Below are positions 7,907 to 16,840 of a DNA stretch of 23,803 nucleotides, in pieces. Within the stretch, counting starts at the first letter, position 1. Each line of letters opens with the position of its first letter. Below the pieces are notes generated by a model that was not told where the DNA came from, did not search any database, and saw only the letters and a program-made list of their open reading frames with translations. The DNA is from Thalassolituus sp034111725 (GTDB lineage Bacteria > Pseudomonadota > Gammaproteobacteria > Pseudomonadales > Oceanobacteraceae). A program made the position numbers and the translations under genes. The stretch covers positions 1 through 23,803 of the forward strand of contig NZ_JAWUWR010000061.1 of assembly GCF_034111725.1 (NCBI RefSeq), read 5' to 3'.

Positions 7907-7937
7907 GCCGAATACACCTGTCTAGGAAGTATTCGGC
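7907..7937 (-). terminator. Hairpin after the response regulator, weak terminator candidate
   Basis: GCCGAATAC (7907-7915) and GTATTCGGC (7929-7937) form a perfect nine-base stem with a 13-base loop just past the stop of the minus-strand gene at 7951. Only a short TTT follows on the minus strand, so termination would be weak or Rho-assisted. Confidence 0.35.
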
Positions 7938-7950
7938 ATAATTTCATGCG

Positions 7951-8817
7951 TTAGATCAGTTTTGTTGCTAGAGCCGCTAGGATTCCGATGGCGGAGCCGA
8001 GCAAGGCACCTACTGTTCCAGCCATAATACTGGCACTGCGTATCACACGACGTAGCTCTTTATTTTGACTTCCGACCAGAGCTTCTAGCTCTACTTTGTT
8101 GGTGTGCATGATAGCAACCACATCATCGGCATTTTTCTTAATCAGCTTATCGGCAACGGCCATCGCTAAGCGCTGATTCAATGGTTGGGTTAGCTTATAC
8201 AGAGCATTGGCATCTAGAGCTTGTTCGAGTGCCTGTTTGCTTTCTTGCGTACGCGCTTGTAACTGCTGCTGAATAATTTCTAATTGGTGTCGCTGATGAT
8301 GCTGTAACTGTTGCGCTGTGGTATCAATACCTGCGGTGATTTCGCGACGGGCAATGAAGAACGCCTGTTTAACGTGCTTTTGAATTAAGTGATCGATTTC
8401 TACAAGAGGAATCGCATGCGCTGTATCCTTGGTATCATCGTTCGCTGCAGGCGCATCTAATGATTTAATCACCGCCATCACGGCTTCTTGATTCGCTGGC
8501 TTACCCAAGACACCACTGGCTCCATGCGACAGAGCCATCTTGAAATAGTCTTCACCTTCTTTTGAGGTGTACATGATGGTGGGGATGCCCGAGGTTTTGG
8601 GATTGGAGCGGATTATTTGTGTAGCTTCCAGACCATCCATGCCAGGCATCATATGATCCATGAAAATAATGTCGGGCTGAGCATCTTCTAGGAACAAGAG
8701 TGCTGCTTCTGCGCTGTCCACAGTATCGACTCGCACATTCATTTTACTAAGGAGACGTTGCAACATCATTCGGGCAGATTTTGAATCATCGACCACTAGA
8801 GCATTTTTTATAGACAT
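7951..8817 (-). CDS. Response regulator with coiled coil and C-terminal membrane tail
   Basis: This is a 288-residue protein. Residues 1-120 are an intact receiver: D10-D11, phosphoacceptor D54 in FMDHMMPGMDG, the switch Thr in MYTSKEG, and the Lys of LGKP. Instead of a DNA-binding or enzymatic output, about 130-250 is a Gln/Glu-rich helical region with coiled-coil character (for example QQLQHHQRHQLEIIQQQL). The last 28 residues are a hydrophobic helix, with G267, G270, G274 and G278 in glycine-zipper spacing, ending in TKLI. It thus appears tail-anchored with the receiver in the cytoplasm. The start is ATG, and its neighbour fieF is divergent. No kinase is adjacent. A structural or docking output, such as control of a membrane complex, is inferred; I know no named family for this layout. 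Confidence 0.85.
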   Translation of the reverse strand: MSIKNALVVDDSKSARMMLQRLLSKMNVRVDTVDSAEAALLFLEDAQPDIIFMDHMMPGMDGLEATQIIRSNPKTSGIPTIMYTSKEGEDYFKMALSHGASGVLGKPANQEAVMAVIKSLDAPAANDDTKDTAHAIPLVEIDHLIQKHVKQAFFIARREITAGIDTTAQQLQHHQRHQLEIIQQQLQARTQESKQALEQALDANALYKLTQPLNQRLAMAVADKLIKKNADDVVAIMHTNKVELEALVGSQNKELRRVIRSASIMAGTVGALLGSAIGILAALATKLI

Positions 8818-9027
8818 TATGAGTTCACCCAGTGTTTTACGACTGTTCCACTATGTATAAAGTGCGCAAGATCGGTCAAGTTACAGCAAGGTTCAATCTG
8901 ACCTGCGTCACACTCTTTTGTTAAGTTAGCGAGTATAGCAGCTATTTACTGTTGAAATCCGCCAGTAAGCACAACCAATTCGGATCACATCTGGCATAAT
9001 ACGATTTTTAATGGCATCGTTCTTATC

Positions 9028-9891
9028 ATGACTCACCCATTTTCTGTCCATATTAAACGAGCAGCACTCGCCTCAATGGCGACAGGCATCATACTGCTTA
9101 TTGCTAAGATCTTTGCTTGGTCTGCCAGTGATTCAGCCAGTGTACTGTCGTCATTATTAGACTCTTCGATGGATATTATTGCCTCGATGGTTAACTTTTT
9201 TGCTATTCGTTATGCCCTAATGCCTGCAGATAACGACCACCCTTTTGGTCACTATAAAGCCGAAGGCTTAGCGGCCTTAGTGCAGTCCGCTTTTATTTTG
9301 GGTTCGGCGGTCGTTTTGTTAGTGCACGTTCTTGATCGCTTGGCTAATCCTCAGGCACTGCACGCGCTTGGCGAAAGTATAGGTGTGATGTTGTTTTCTA
9401 CCATGGCGACGATAGTTTTAGTTTTATATCAACGTTGGGTATACAAAAAGACAGGATCCTTAGCGATCAAAGCCGATTCTGCGCATTATTACGGTGATAT
9501 TTTAACTAGCCTTGCGGTTGTGGTGGCATTGCTGGCCGCTTACTGGCAGGTTTACTGGTTAGATCCAGCGGTCGCGTTGGTCATTGCTTTAGTACTGCTT
9601 TACAGCGTTTACGGTATCGTCCGGGATGGCTTAAATGTCCTTATGGATCGTGCGCTAGAAGAAGAGGATGAAAATGCCTTGATTGAGTTGATTTCAAATT
9701 GTGAGGGCGTGCGGGGCTACCACGATCTCCGCACACGTCAATCTGGGGTCGTACAGTTTATTCAATTTCATTTAGAACTGGACGGTTCTCAGTCGCTGAA
9801 ATCAGCACATGCAATAGGTGATCGCTTGGAAGCACAAATTCAAGAGCGTTTTCCGCGTGCAGAGATTCTGGTTCACCACGATCCCGTATAG
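9028..9891 (+). CDS. fieF: Cation-diffusion-facilitator metal efflux pump, FieF type
   Basis: A 287-residue inner-membrane antiporter that exports divalent metals (iron or zinc in the FieF family). The residues match E. coli FieF in position: site A D45, D49, H153, D157; site B D68, H71, H75 within DHPFGHYKAE. Five to six membrane helices span about 12-205, followed by the cytoplasmic domain with HDLRTRQSG and the His-rich end EILVHHDPV. It is full length. A TGGCATAATAC element at 8992-9002 could be a -10 box, but no good -35 is seen. The next gene starts two bases after its stop, so both are probably on one transcript. Confidence 0.92.
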   Translation: MTHPFSVHIKRAALASMATGIILLIAKIFAWSASDSASVLSSLLDSSMDIIASMVNFFAIRYALMPADNDHPFGHYKAEGLAALVQSAFILGSAVVLLVHVLDRLANPQALHALGESIGVMLFSTMATIVLVLYQRWVYKKTGSLAIKADSAHYYGDILTSLAVVVALLAAYWQVYWLDPAVALVIALVLLYSVYGIVRDGLNVLMDRALEEEDENALIELISNCEGVRGYHDLRTRQSGVVQFIQFHLELDGSQSLKSAHAIGDRLEAQIQERFPRAEILVHHDPV

Positions 9892-9893
9892 CT

Positions 9894-10883
9894 ATGTATT
9901 CCATCTGGCGGGTGTTAGCGTTCTGTTTTGTAGCTTCTAGCGAAGCTTCAATGCAGCCGCCCATATTGCTGCCGCAAGTCGAAATGATGCTGCCAGATAT
10001 TCCCCGTGAAGTAGATAGCTCTCAGATTCAAACTCCCCACGATATGATGGATCGCTCCCGCGGTTGGGTGGTTAATTATCTTGATAATCTGTCGGGTGGA
10101 ATCGACTCTTTTTTCGTCGATGTTTTCTTTGATGAAGCGCTAGCACAAGAGAGTGTTAAAGGGAGCCTTGCTAAAGTCTCCTTTTATACACGGCGTGAAG
10201 TTGGTGATCCTGTTGATTACAAGTTCGGCGCTAGCGTTCGCTTGGTATTACCGCACACCAATGAGCGTTTGAATTTGTTATTGGAGTCAGAAGACGAGCA
10301 AGCGCGCGAAGGTGACCCTTTAGAAAGCCTCGAAAACCCAACATACAGCGCGGCATTGCGTTTTATTATTCGTGAAACCGAATACTGGAGCACGAACATT
10401 GATGCTGGTGTGAAGTGGGCGGTGCCGCCGGATCCATTTGTGCGATTACGCGCTCGTCGCCTAGCGTATTTTGATCATTGGAATATGCGTATCACCCAGA
10501 CCCTGTCTTATTTTACTAGTACAGGCTATGGCGAAGACACGTCATTGGTATTTGATTACCCATTATCAACCGAACGCTTATTGCGATTAGAAACGAAAGC
10601 TTCTTATATGCTCAATGATGATTTTTTTGAATTGCGCTATGGCCTAGGGTCATATCGAGAATTAAGCAGAAAGGCTGCAATCGCTTTGATTGGTCAGGCG
10701 CGAGGAAATACTGAGAACGGAGCAACCTTTAACAATTACAGCGTCGGGCTGCGCTATCGTCGTCAAGTCTATAAATCTTGGATGTTTTTTGAGGTGGCGC
10801 CAGAATTAGAGTGGAGTGGCGATAAGGGCTACGAAACCACCCCGGTTATCATGTTTCGCTTAGAAGCGATTATGGCAAATTGA
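9894..10883 (+). CDS. Exported, probably outer-membrane beta-barrel protein of unknown function
   Basis: This is a 329-residue protein. A signal peptide is plausible (MYSIWRVLAFCFVASSEA). After about residue 90 it alternates hydrophobic and polar residues with aromatic-ended strands such as YKFGASVRLVLP, NMRITQTLSYFTS and NYSVGLRYRRQVYKSWMFFEVAPELEW, typical of an outer-membrane barrel. The C-terminus (VIMFRLEAIMAN) is less typical, because it does not end in Phe. It begins two bases after fieF without its own clear RBS, so translation may depend on fieF. Its 3' end overlaps alkB, on the other strand, by 14 bases. A link to metal export is possible from position only. Confidence 0.7.
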   Translation: MYSIWRVLAFCFVASSEASMQPPILLPQVEMMLPDIPREVDSSQIQTPHDMMDRSRGWVVNYLDNLSGGIDSFFVDVFFDEALAQESVKGSLAKVSFYTRREVGDPVDYKFGASVRLVLPHTNERLNLLLESEDEQAREGDPLESLENPTYSAALRFIIRETEYWSTNIDAGVKWAVPPDPFVRLRARRLAYFDHWNMRITQTLSYFTSTGYGEDTSLVFDYPLSTERLLRLETKASYMLNDDFFELRYGLGSYRELSRKAAIALIGQARGNTENGATFNNYSVGLRYRRQVYKSWMFFEVAPELEWSGDKGYETTPVIMFRLEAIMAN

Positions 10884-11490
10884 TGCGGCTGTGTAAGACT
10901 TCACGGAACGTTAGGTTGATTCTCGGTTGTTTTATTCCCTGACGCTTGGGCAGGCTATGCTGCCACCGGTCTTGCATGCCCGCTTCCATTACTAGCAAAC
11001 TGCCGTGAGCTAATGCCAGCTTTCCCGCCTGACGCTGTTCACCGATTCGGCGCACCGCGAAATCACGTTCTGCGCCCAAACTCAAAGATACAATAATCGG
11101 CTTCTGTCCAAGTTCCATTTCGTCATCGGCGTGCCACCCCATGCTGTCTTGACCATCACGATAGAGATTCGCGAGAACTGAATTGAGTTGTAAGTCAAAA
11201 GCTTTATTAATGGAATGGCACAGATGTGACAGCGTTGGCGTCCAGGGAAGAGTTGTAAAGGTTTTACCCGAATAACGATAAGAGATGCCTTCATCACCAT
11301 GCCACGTTTGAAGGCGTGGACTGAGGGTTTCTCGTCCGTAAATCATGATACTTTCTTGCATCCAAGGAAGTTCAGCGTACAAGGAAGCGAATAGCTGATC
11401 TGCACAGGAGAAGGATATCGCCTGTGCATAATAAGTCGTAGCCCCATCTAATAAGATTTGGGGATCGCTTAGGTCGAAAGAGCAAGTCAT
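10870..11490 (-). CDS. alkB: AlkB-type Fe(II)/2-oxoglutarate dioxygenase (DNA/RNA alkylation repair)
   Basis: A 206-residue enzyme of the AlkB family, closest in style to the short ALKBH2/3-like forms. It oxidatively removes methyl groups such as 1-methyladenine and 3-methylcytosine. The iron ligands are visible: H120 and D122 in MGWHADDE, and H178 in WQHSLPK. The 2-oxoglutarate arginines are R190 and R196 in PRINLTFR. The segment PRLQTWHGD and the Tyr of LANLYRDGQDSMGWH fit the family. It starts 13 bases after the cysK stop, so it may be co-transcribed with cysK. It is not next to ada, its usual partner in E. coli, so adaptive-response control is not evident. Confidence 0.92.
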   Translation of the reverse strand: MTCSFDLSDPQILLDGATTYYAQAISFSCADQLFASLYAELPWMQESIMIYGRETLSPRLQTWHGDEGISYRYSGKTFTTLPWTPTLSHLCHSINKAFDLQLNSVLANLYRDGQDSMGWHADDEMELGQKPIIVSLSLGAERDFAVRRIGEQRQAGKLALAHGSLLVMEAGMQDRWQHSLPKRQGIKQPRINLTFREVLHSRINLP

Positions 11491-11503
11491 GACTTACGGA
11501 TAT

Positions 11504-12448
11504 CTATTTGAAGAAACCTTCAAATAATGGAGAAGTCAGGTAGCGTTCGCCTGAATCCGGCAGGATGACGACAATGACTTTTTCGGCATTTTCAGGCTCT
11601 GCTGCAAGGCGCAGAGCGGCGGTCATGGCAGCACCGCAAGAAATACCAGCCAAGATGCCTTCTTTTGACATTAGCTCATGAGCGGTTTTCATTGCTTCGT
11701 CGTTACTTACCTGTTCAATCCGATCTAAGATACTGATATCCAAGTTGCCGGGAATAAAGTTGGCGCCAATTCCTTGGATTTTGTGTGGGCCAGGTTTTAT
11801 CTCTTCCCCGTTGCGTGTTTGGGTAATAATTGGCGAATCGGCGGGCTCTACTGCGACAGATGTCACGGCTTTATGCTGCTTTAGAAAACGCGAAATACCC
11901 GTAATGGTGCCGCCAGTACCTACACCAGCGACAACAATATCGACTAATCCGTCGGTATCGTTCCAAATTTCTGGACCTGTGGTTAGCTCATGGATTGCTG
12001 GATTGGCAGGGTTGTTAAATTGCTGCAGAAGAATACGTTGGTCTGGTGCTTCATCGACCAAGGCTTGAGCGGCATCGACAGCGCCCTTCATGCCTTTTGC
12101 GCCTTCTGTCAGAACTAGGTTAGCTCCTAATGCCAGCATCACTTTACGACGCTCCATGCTCATGGTTTCTGGCATGGTTAATGTCACTTTGTAGCCGCGA
12201 GCTGAGCCGACGAAGGCGAGCGCAATACCTGTGTTGCCACTGGTAGGTTCTACGATTTCCATGCCGGACTTTAGCACACCATCTTTCTCTGCTTGCCAAA
12301 TCATGTTGGCGCCAATGCGACACTTAACCGATTGTGCTGGATTTCGACTTTCGAGTTTGGCATAAACATGTGGGTGGGAGGTTAACTTGTTTATGCGAAC
12401 AAGTGGTGTGTTACCGATGGATTGGCTAATGTCGTCGTATACCTTCAT
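11504..12448 (-). CDS. cysK: Cysteine synthase A (O-acetylserine sulfhydrylase)
   Basis: This 314-residue PLP enzyme makes cysteine from O-acetylserine and sulphide in the cytoplasm. The PLP lysine is K42 in NPAQSVKCRIG. PTSGNTG (about 69-75) is the substrate loop and GVGTGGT the phosphate-binding loop. MPETMSMERR and KIQGIGANFIP follow E. coli CysK closely, which favours CysK over CysM. The length is normal (E. coli 323). ATG has GAGG five bases upstream. The 107-base divergent spacer to the diguanylate cyclase contains TACAAT, on the minus strand, as a possible -10 box. alkB lies 13 bases downstream. Confidence 0.95.
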   Translation of the reverse strand: MKVYDDISQSIGNTPLVRINKLTSHPHVYAKLESRNPAQSVKCRIGANMIWQAEKDGVLKSGMEIVEPTSGNTGIALAFVGSARGYKVTLTMPETMSMERRKVMLALGANLVLTEGAKGMKGAVDAAQALVDEAPDQRILLQQFNNPANPAIHELTTGPEIWNDTDGLVDIVVAGVGTGGTITGISRFLKQHKAVTSVAVEPADSPIITQTRNGEEIKPGPHKIQGIGANFIPGNLDISILDRIEQVSNDEAMKTAHELMSKEGILAGISCGAAMTAALRLAAEPENAEKVIVVILPDSGERYLTSPLFEGFFK

Positions 12449-12555
12449 GGGAACCTCAGTGACTTTTAAGAGATCTTTACTAGACTAATCTGTGATGACG
12501 GGCACTACATTGTAACACCAGATGTCCTATTCTAAATATGTAAAGACTATAACAA

Positions 12556-13821
12556 ATGGTAATGTCAGTGCATAAAAGCGGCATCGAACAAGATAGTGCG
12601 ACGTTAGGTCCGATTGAGGGCCAAATTAACATGCTGCTGGTATTGCTGAAGCGTGGTCGTTTTTTTATGCGTTTCCCTAATAGTCTAGAGAGTGCATATT
12701 CGGAATACAGTGTTACTCAAACTCTTCAAAGTGATCTTCGAATTGTCTATGCCGGCCTAGCTATTTTTCTATTGTTTGGTTGGGCGGATCTTCATTTTGG
12801 CGGAGAGAGTGGTATCTTCCTTCTCGCGATTAGAACTAGCATTACGGCTATTTTGGCCGTGTTTGTTTTTTTTACGTTTAAAACAGCAATTGGCATTTAT
12901 CGTCTGTATTTGGTCGGGCTTGGTACCTACATTTGTTTTGCCTCACTGCTCTGGAACGTAACCTACGTTGAATTAGAGATGAGCTATTTTTATCATATGG
13001 GCATGGTGCCTATGCAGGTCTTCGCTATGATGGCGTTGCGGGTGAATTTTCGTATCATGTTAGTCGCATCGTTAGCGATGTTAATAACCTATGCAATTTT
13101 TGTTGCTAATGTTCCTCTGCCTATTAATCCAACCCCTGTTGATTTATTAGCGCATGCCATCGCACCTTACTACATACTTTTTTGGATGATATTAATAGCC
13201 ATGGGTGGGTATTTATCGTTTGAAATTGAGGCGTCTGCTCGTACTGATTACATTAAGAATCGTTTGTTAGCGTTAGAGGCGGAGCGCTTGAAGTATTTAG
13301 GATTACGTTTGCACCAGTTATCGACCACCGACAGTTTGACTGGTATTGCTAATCGCCGCTTTATCGAAGAAAAAATGTTCGAAGAGTGGAATCGTTGCAT
13401 GCGTAATTCGTTACCGGTGGCAATTGTCATGATCGACGTAGATGCCTTTAAGCGTTACAACGATTTTTATGGCCATCAGCAAGGCGACGTATGCCTGCGC
13501 GCTGTGGCAGAAAAGATCAACGAATATTGCAAGCGTCCTGGTGATGAATGCGCGCGATATGGCGGCGAAGAGTTCGTTATTTTGTTGCCAGAAACCAAGA
13601 GCGAAGAAGCATGCCGTATGGCGGAAGACATTCGTCGTGGCGTAGAAGCTTTGGGATTAAAGCATGAAAAGTCGAATCATGATGTTGCTACGGTCAGCAT
13701 CGGCGTAGCAGCTGAAGTGCCTGCGATGGGATCGAGCTATGAATCGCTTTTACGACGCGCGGATGAACATTTATACGAAGCGAAAGGCAGCGGGCGCAAC
13801 CGCGTGAGTTGCGCCGCCTAA
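12556..13821 (+). CDS. Membrane diguanylate cyclase with six transmembrane helices
   Basis: A 421-residue GGDEF protein that should make cyclic-di-GMP from two GTP. About six membrane helices occupy residues 62-222, followed by a helical linker and then the GGDEF domain (about 258-418). The active site is GGEEF at 336-340, with substrate residues in DVDAFKRYND. The inhibitory I-site RPGD (327-330) sits exactly five residues upstream, so product feedback is expected. The annotated start ATG 12556 has no RBS. ATG 12631 (residue 26) has GAGGG ten bases upstream and is a credible shorter start. The N-terminal sensor is not a named family that I recognise. Its stop lies three bases from the convergent acyltransferase stop. 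Confidence 0.9.
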   Translation: MVMSVHKSGIEQDSATLGPIEGQINMLLVLLKRGRFFMRFPNSLESAYSEYSVTQTLQSDLRIVYAGLAIFLLFGWADLHFGGESGIFLLAIRTSITAILAVFVFFTFKTAIGIYRLYLVGLGTYICFASLLWNVTYVELEMSYFYHMGMVPMQVFAMMALRVNFRIMLVASLAMLITYAIFVANVPLPINPTPVDLLAHAIAPYYILFWMILIAMGGYLSFEIEASARTDYIKNRLLALEAERLKYLGLRLHQLSTTDSLTGIANRRFIEEKMFEEWNRCMRNSLPVAIVMIDVDAFKRYNDFYGHQQGDVCLRAVAEKINEYCKRPGDECARYGGEEFVILLPETKSEEACRMAEDIRRGVEALGLKHEKSNHDVATVSIGVAAEVPAMGSSYESLLRRADEHLYEAKGSGRNRVSCAA

Positions 13822-13824
13822 CTA

Positions 13825-14712
13825 TCAATTATATTGGTTGCGTATGCTTTCTAAACGACGATCTTTATCTTCCCACAGCTGCTGTACCCAAAGTTGAAAA
13901 TCTAAACGGTAGCGATCACTAGCTTCATAATCACCGTTCATCAACTCCTTAGGAATTGCCTTTTCTTCAATAACGACGCTACAGCGCGGCATTTTTCCTT
14001 GCATGAAATCCCAAAAGGTTGGGATGCCGTCAGGGTAATAAATAGTCACATCTAAAATGGATTTGAATTGGTCACCCATTGCGCTCATCGCGAATGCCAT
14101 TCCGCCGGCCTTGGGCTTCAGTAAGTGTTTGAATTCCGATTTTTGCTCGGCGTGCTTCTGCTCTGTATAGCGCGTACCTTCCAAAAAATTCATAACACTG
14201 GTTGGAAGATCTTTGAATTTTTCACACGCCTTACGCGTTGTTTCTAAATCCTGACCTTTTCTTTCTGGGTGCTTTTCCAGATACGCTTTGCTGTAGCGTT
14301 TCATAAATGGAAAATCCAGTGCCCACCAAGCGGCTCCCATGATAGGTACTTTTATTAATTCTTGCTTTAGGAAAAATTTTAACAATGGAACACGCCCATT
14401 AAGACAGTGTTGTAGCACTAAAATATCAACCCAGCTTTGATGATTGCTGAGGACAAAATACCAGCCTTTTTTATCGAGATTGGACGGGCGCTCAATTTTC
14501 CAATCCATACGTTGGGTCAGTATCATCCAGCCGGAGTTACATGAAATCCAGGCATTGGCGATGGTATCCAAAATGGCTGTAATTAGGCGACGAATGACCG
14601 GTATCGGAAGAATGATTTTAAATAGCGTAAAGCTAAATAAAAAACAGGCCCAAAACAGCGTATTTACCAGCAGGAGTAGGCTGGCCACAATACCCTTAAA
14701 TAGCGGAAACAT
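13825..14712 (-). CDS. yihG: YihG-like 1-acylglycerol-3-phosphate acyltransferase
   Basis: A 295-residue inner-membrane acyltransferase that adds a second acyl chain to lysophosphatidic acid or lysophospholipid. It resembles E. coli YihG along its length: N-terminal membrane helices (about 5-40), the catalytic NHQSWVD with H91 and D96, then KYFLKQ-like KFFLKQELIKVP, ALDFPFMKRYSKAYLEKHPER, and the EGTR motif at 178-181. Its ATG lies seven bases after the pta stop. The RBS AAAGGA overlaps the last pta codons, so it is the last gene of the bax-to-yihG run. Confidence 0.88.
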   Translation of the reverse strand: MFPLFKGIVASLLLLVNTLFWACFLFSFTLFKIILPIPVIRRLITAILDTIANAWISCNSGWMILTQRMDWKIERPSNLDKKGWYFVLSNHQSWVDILVLQHCLNGRVPLLKFFLKQELIKVPIMGAAWWALDFPFMKRYSKAYLEKHPERKGQDLETTRKACEKFKDLPTSVMNFLEGTRYTEQKHAEQKSEFKHLLKPKAGGMAFAMSAMGDQFKSILDVTIYYPDGIPTFWDFMQGKMPRCSVVIEEKAIPKELMNGDYEASDRYRLDFQLWVQQLWEDKDRRLESIRNQYN

Positions 14713-14719
14713 GCGTGGA

Positions 14720-16840
14720 TTATCCTTTCGTTTGATGTTGTGACTGAATTGCCGTCAGAGCAATGGTGTAGACAATATCTTCTACCAATGCGCCGCGCGA
14801 CAAATCGTTAACGGGTTTAGCAAGCCCTTGCAACATAGGGCCAATGCTAATGACATTGGCGCTGCGTTGAACGGCTTTGTAGGTGGTATTTCCGGTGTTT
14901 AAATCGGGGAATATTAGCACCGTCGCCTGACCGGCAACAGGGCTGTTTGGAGCCTTGCTGTGCGCTACACTGGCGGTGGTCGCAGCATCGTATTGGAGCG
15001 GTCCATCAATCACGATATCGGTGCGATCGCGTTTAACAATTTGCGTCGCTGCGCGCACTTTTTCAACGTCTGCGCCAGTGCCTGATTCGCCCGTCGAGTA
15101 GCTCAGCATGGCAACACGCACGGGAATGCCCATTGCGGTTGCTGATTCAGCACTTTGAATGGCGATATCGGCAAGTTCTTCGGCTGTCGGATCGGGATTG
15201 ACAGCGCAGTCGCCATAGACCAAAACTTGGTCTGGTAGGCCCATAAAAAATACTGAGGATACTAATTTTGCGCCGGGTGCCGTCTTAATTAATTGCAACG
15301 CAGGGCGAATAGTATTGGCAGTTGTATGAATGGCGCCAGAGACTAAGCCGTCGACTTCATCGAGTGCCAGCATCATCGTGCCGAGCACGACATTATCTTC
15401 GAGTTGGGCCAAAGCCATTGGCTCTGTGAGGTTTTTGTGACGGCGTAAATCAACCATACCGGCAACGTATTGTTCGCGGACATCTTCAGGGTCGATGATT
15501 AACAAGTCATCCGGCAGTTCAATTTCTTGGGCGCGTGCGACTTGTTCAATCGTGTCGCGTTTACCCAGCAGAATACACTGGGCAATCCCTCGCTGTTGAC
15601 AAATAGCAGCCGCTTGAACAGTTCTTGGCTCTTCGCCTTCAGGCAATACGATACGACGGACATCAGCGCGCGCTCGTGATACCAATTGATAGCGAAAAGC
15701 TGCTGGGCTCAAACGTGGCGTGTGGGGTGCGCCAATGCGTTCTAACAGGCGTTCGCCATGCAGGTGAGAAGCAATGACATTCATGATTCGATGTACGCGA
15801 TCACCATCGTCGATTGGCACATGGGTATCCAGTTGCGTAAGGGCTCGGGCGGTTGCAAATGTGTCGGTATTGACGCTCAGTACTGGTAGTCCTGTTTGCC
15901 ATGCTCTTTGACATAGGGCGTCTAGACCTTTATTGGGAGCATAGCCACTGGTCAGTAATAGGCCTGCAAGAGGAGTTCCATTGGTTGCCGCCATGGCTGC
16001 CGCAACTATGATGTCGTCGCGGTCGCCAGGAGTAACGACTAGTGTTCCAGGGCGCAGCAAGTCAATAATATTGACTAGAGAGCGAGCACAAAGCGTTACT
16101 CGTGTGACGCGTCGGCTATCAAGCTCTCCTTGGTGTATCACATCGGCTTTCAATGCCCGAGCAATATCTAAGGTTCTAGGGCTTAGAAGGTCGGCCTGCC
16201 AAGGGATAACCCCTAAAACAGGGCAGTTATCCATGTGTAAGTTATCGCACTCGTGCGCACTGCAGCCTGCGGGTGGGAGTGTTTCCGGTGCCGATTCGGC
16301 GGTTGGCAATGAGTCTTTTAACTCAGGCGCTCCAGCTTTGTTGATAATGCAGCCCATGATATTTGCTTTGGCACCACCAAACAGGCTGATTTGTAAGCGC
16401 AAATCGGAGCGGAGTTGATTGATGCTGCGACCTTCGGCATTGGCGACAAACAATACATCAGCATTTAGAGCTTTCGCGATCTCGACATTGAGTTTTGCTG
16501 TGTATGGCTCTTTCCGATCAGGGGTTAACCCTTCGATAAGTATGACATCGCAATCATGGCTTACTTGTGCATGTAGACCGACGACATCTTCAAGAACTCG
16601 GTCTAACAACCCTTCACTGATACTTTGCTGCACCGTTTGCAAGCTCATTGGATTGGGTGTTTCCAAATGCAACACAGAACGAACGAGGTGCGTTGAGCGT
16701 TCACTGGCAGCATAGTCTGGTGCGACGGGTTTAAGAAACCCTACTTTCAGGCCGTGTGAATCAAGCGCCTGAATTAAGCCGAGACTAATGGTTGTTAAAC
16801 CGCTTTCAATATCGGTTGGAGCAATAAAAATGTTAATCAT
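14720..16840 (-). CDS. pta: Phosphate acetyltransferase, long form
   Basis: A 706-residue enzyme that interconverts acetyl-CoA plus phosphate and acetyl-phosphate plus CoA. It has the long E. coli-type layout (714 residues there): an N-terminal BioD-like P-loop domain (about 1-190), a DRTGG regulatory domain (about 215-330) and the catalytic PTA_PTB domain (about 385-700). The catalytic part contains LPEGEEPRT, YGDCAVNPDPTAEELAD, LSYSTGESGTGADVEKVR and FPDLNTGNTTYKAVQR. The N-terminal P-loop is altered (APTDIESGLTT), as in other Pta proteins. ATG overlaps the ackA stop by eight bases and AAGG lies nearby, so it is translationally coupled to ackA. Confidence 0.95.
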   Translation of the reverse strand: MINIFIAPTDIESGLTTISLGLIQALDSHGLKVGFLKPVAPDYAASERSTHLVRSVLHLETPNPMSLQTVQQSISEGLLDRVLEDVVGLHAQVSHDCDVILIEGLTPDRKEPYTAKLNVEIAKALNADVLFVANAEGRSINQLRSDLRLQISLFGGAKANIMGCIINKAGAPELKDSLPTAESAPETLPPAGCSAHECDNLHMDNCPVLGVIPWQADLLSPRTLDIARALKADVIHQGELDSRRVTRVTLCARSLVNIIDLLRPGTLVVTPGDRDDIIVAAAMAATNGTPLAGLLLTSGYAPNKGLDALCQRAWQTGLPVLSVNTDTFATARALTQLDTHVPIDDGDRVHRIMNVIASHLHGERLLERIGAPHTPRLSPAAFRYQLVSRARADVRRIVLPEGEEPRTVQAAAICQQRGIAQCILLGKRDTIEQVARAQEIELPDDLLIIDPEDVREQYVAGMVDLRRHKNLTEPMALAQLEDNVVLGTMMLALDEVDGLVSGAIHTTANTIRPALQLIKTAPGAKLVSSVFFMGLPDQVLVYGDCAVNPDPTAEELADIAIQSAESATAMGIPVRVAMLSYSTGESGTGADVEKVRAATQIVKRDRTDIVIDGPLQYDAATTASVAHSKAPNSPVAGQATVLIFPDLNTGNTTYKAVQRSANVISIGPMLQGLAKPVNDLSRGALVEDIVYTIALTAIQSQHQTKG

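Noticed and set aside
15981..16715. Long plus-strand ORFs opposite pta
   Set aside because: They lie wholly antisense to the well-supported pta gene and encode low-complexity Ser/Arg-rich products without domains.
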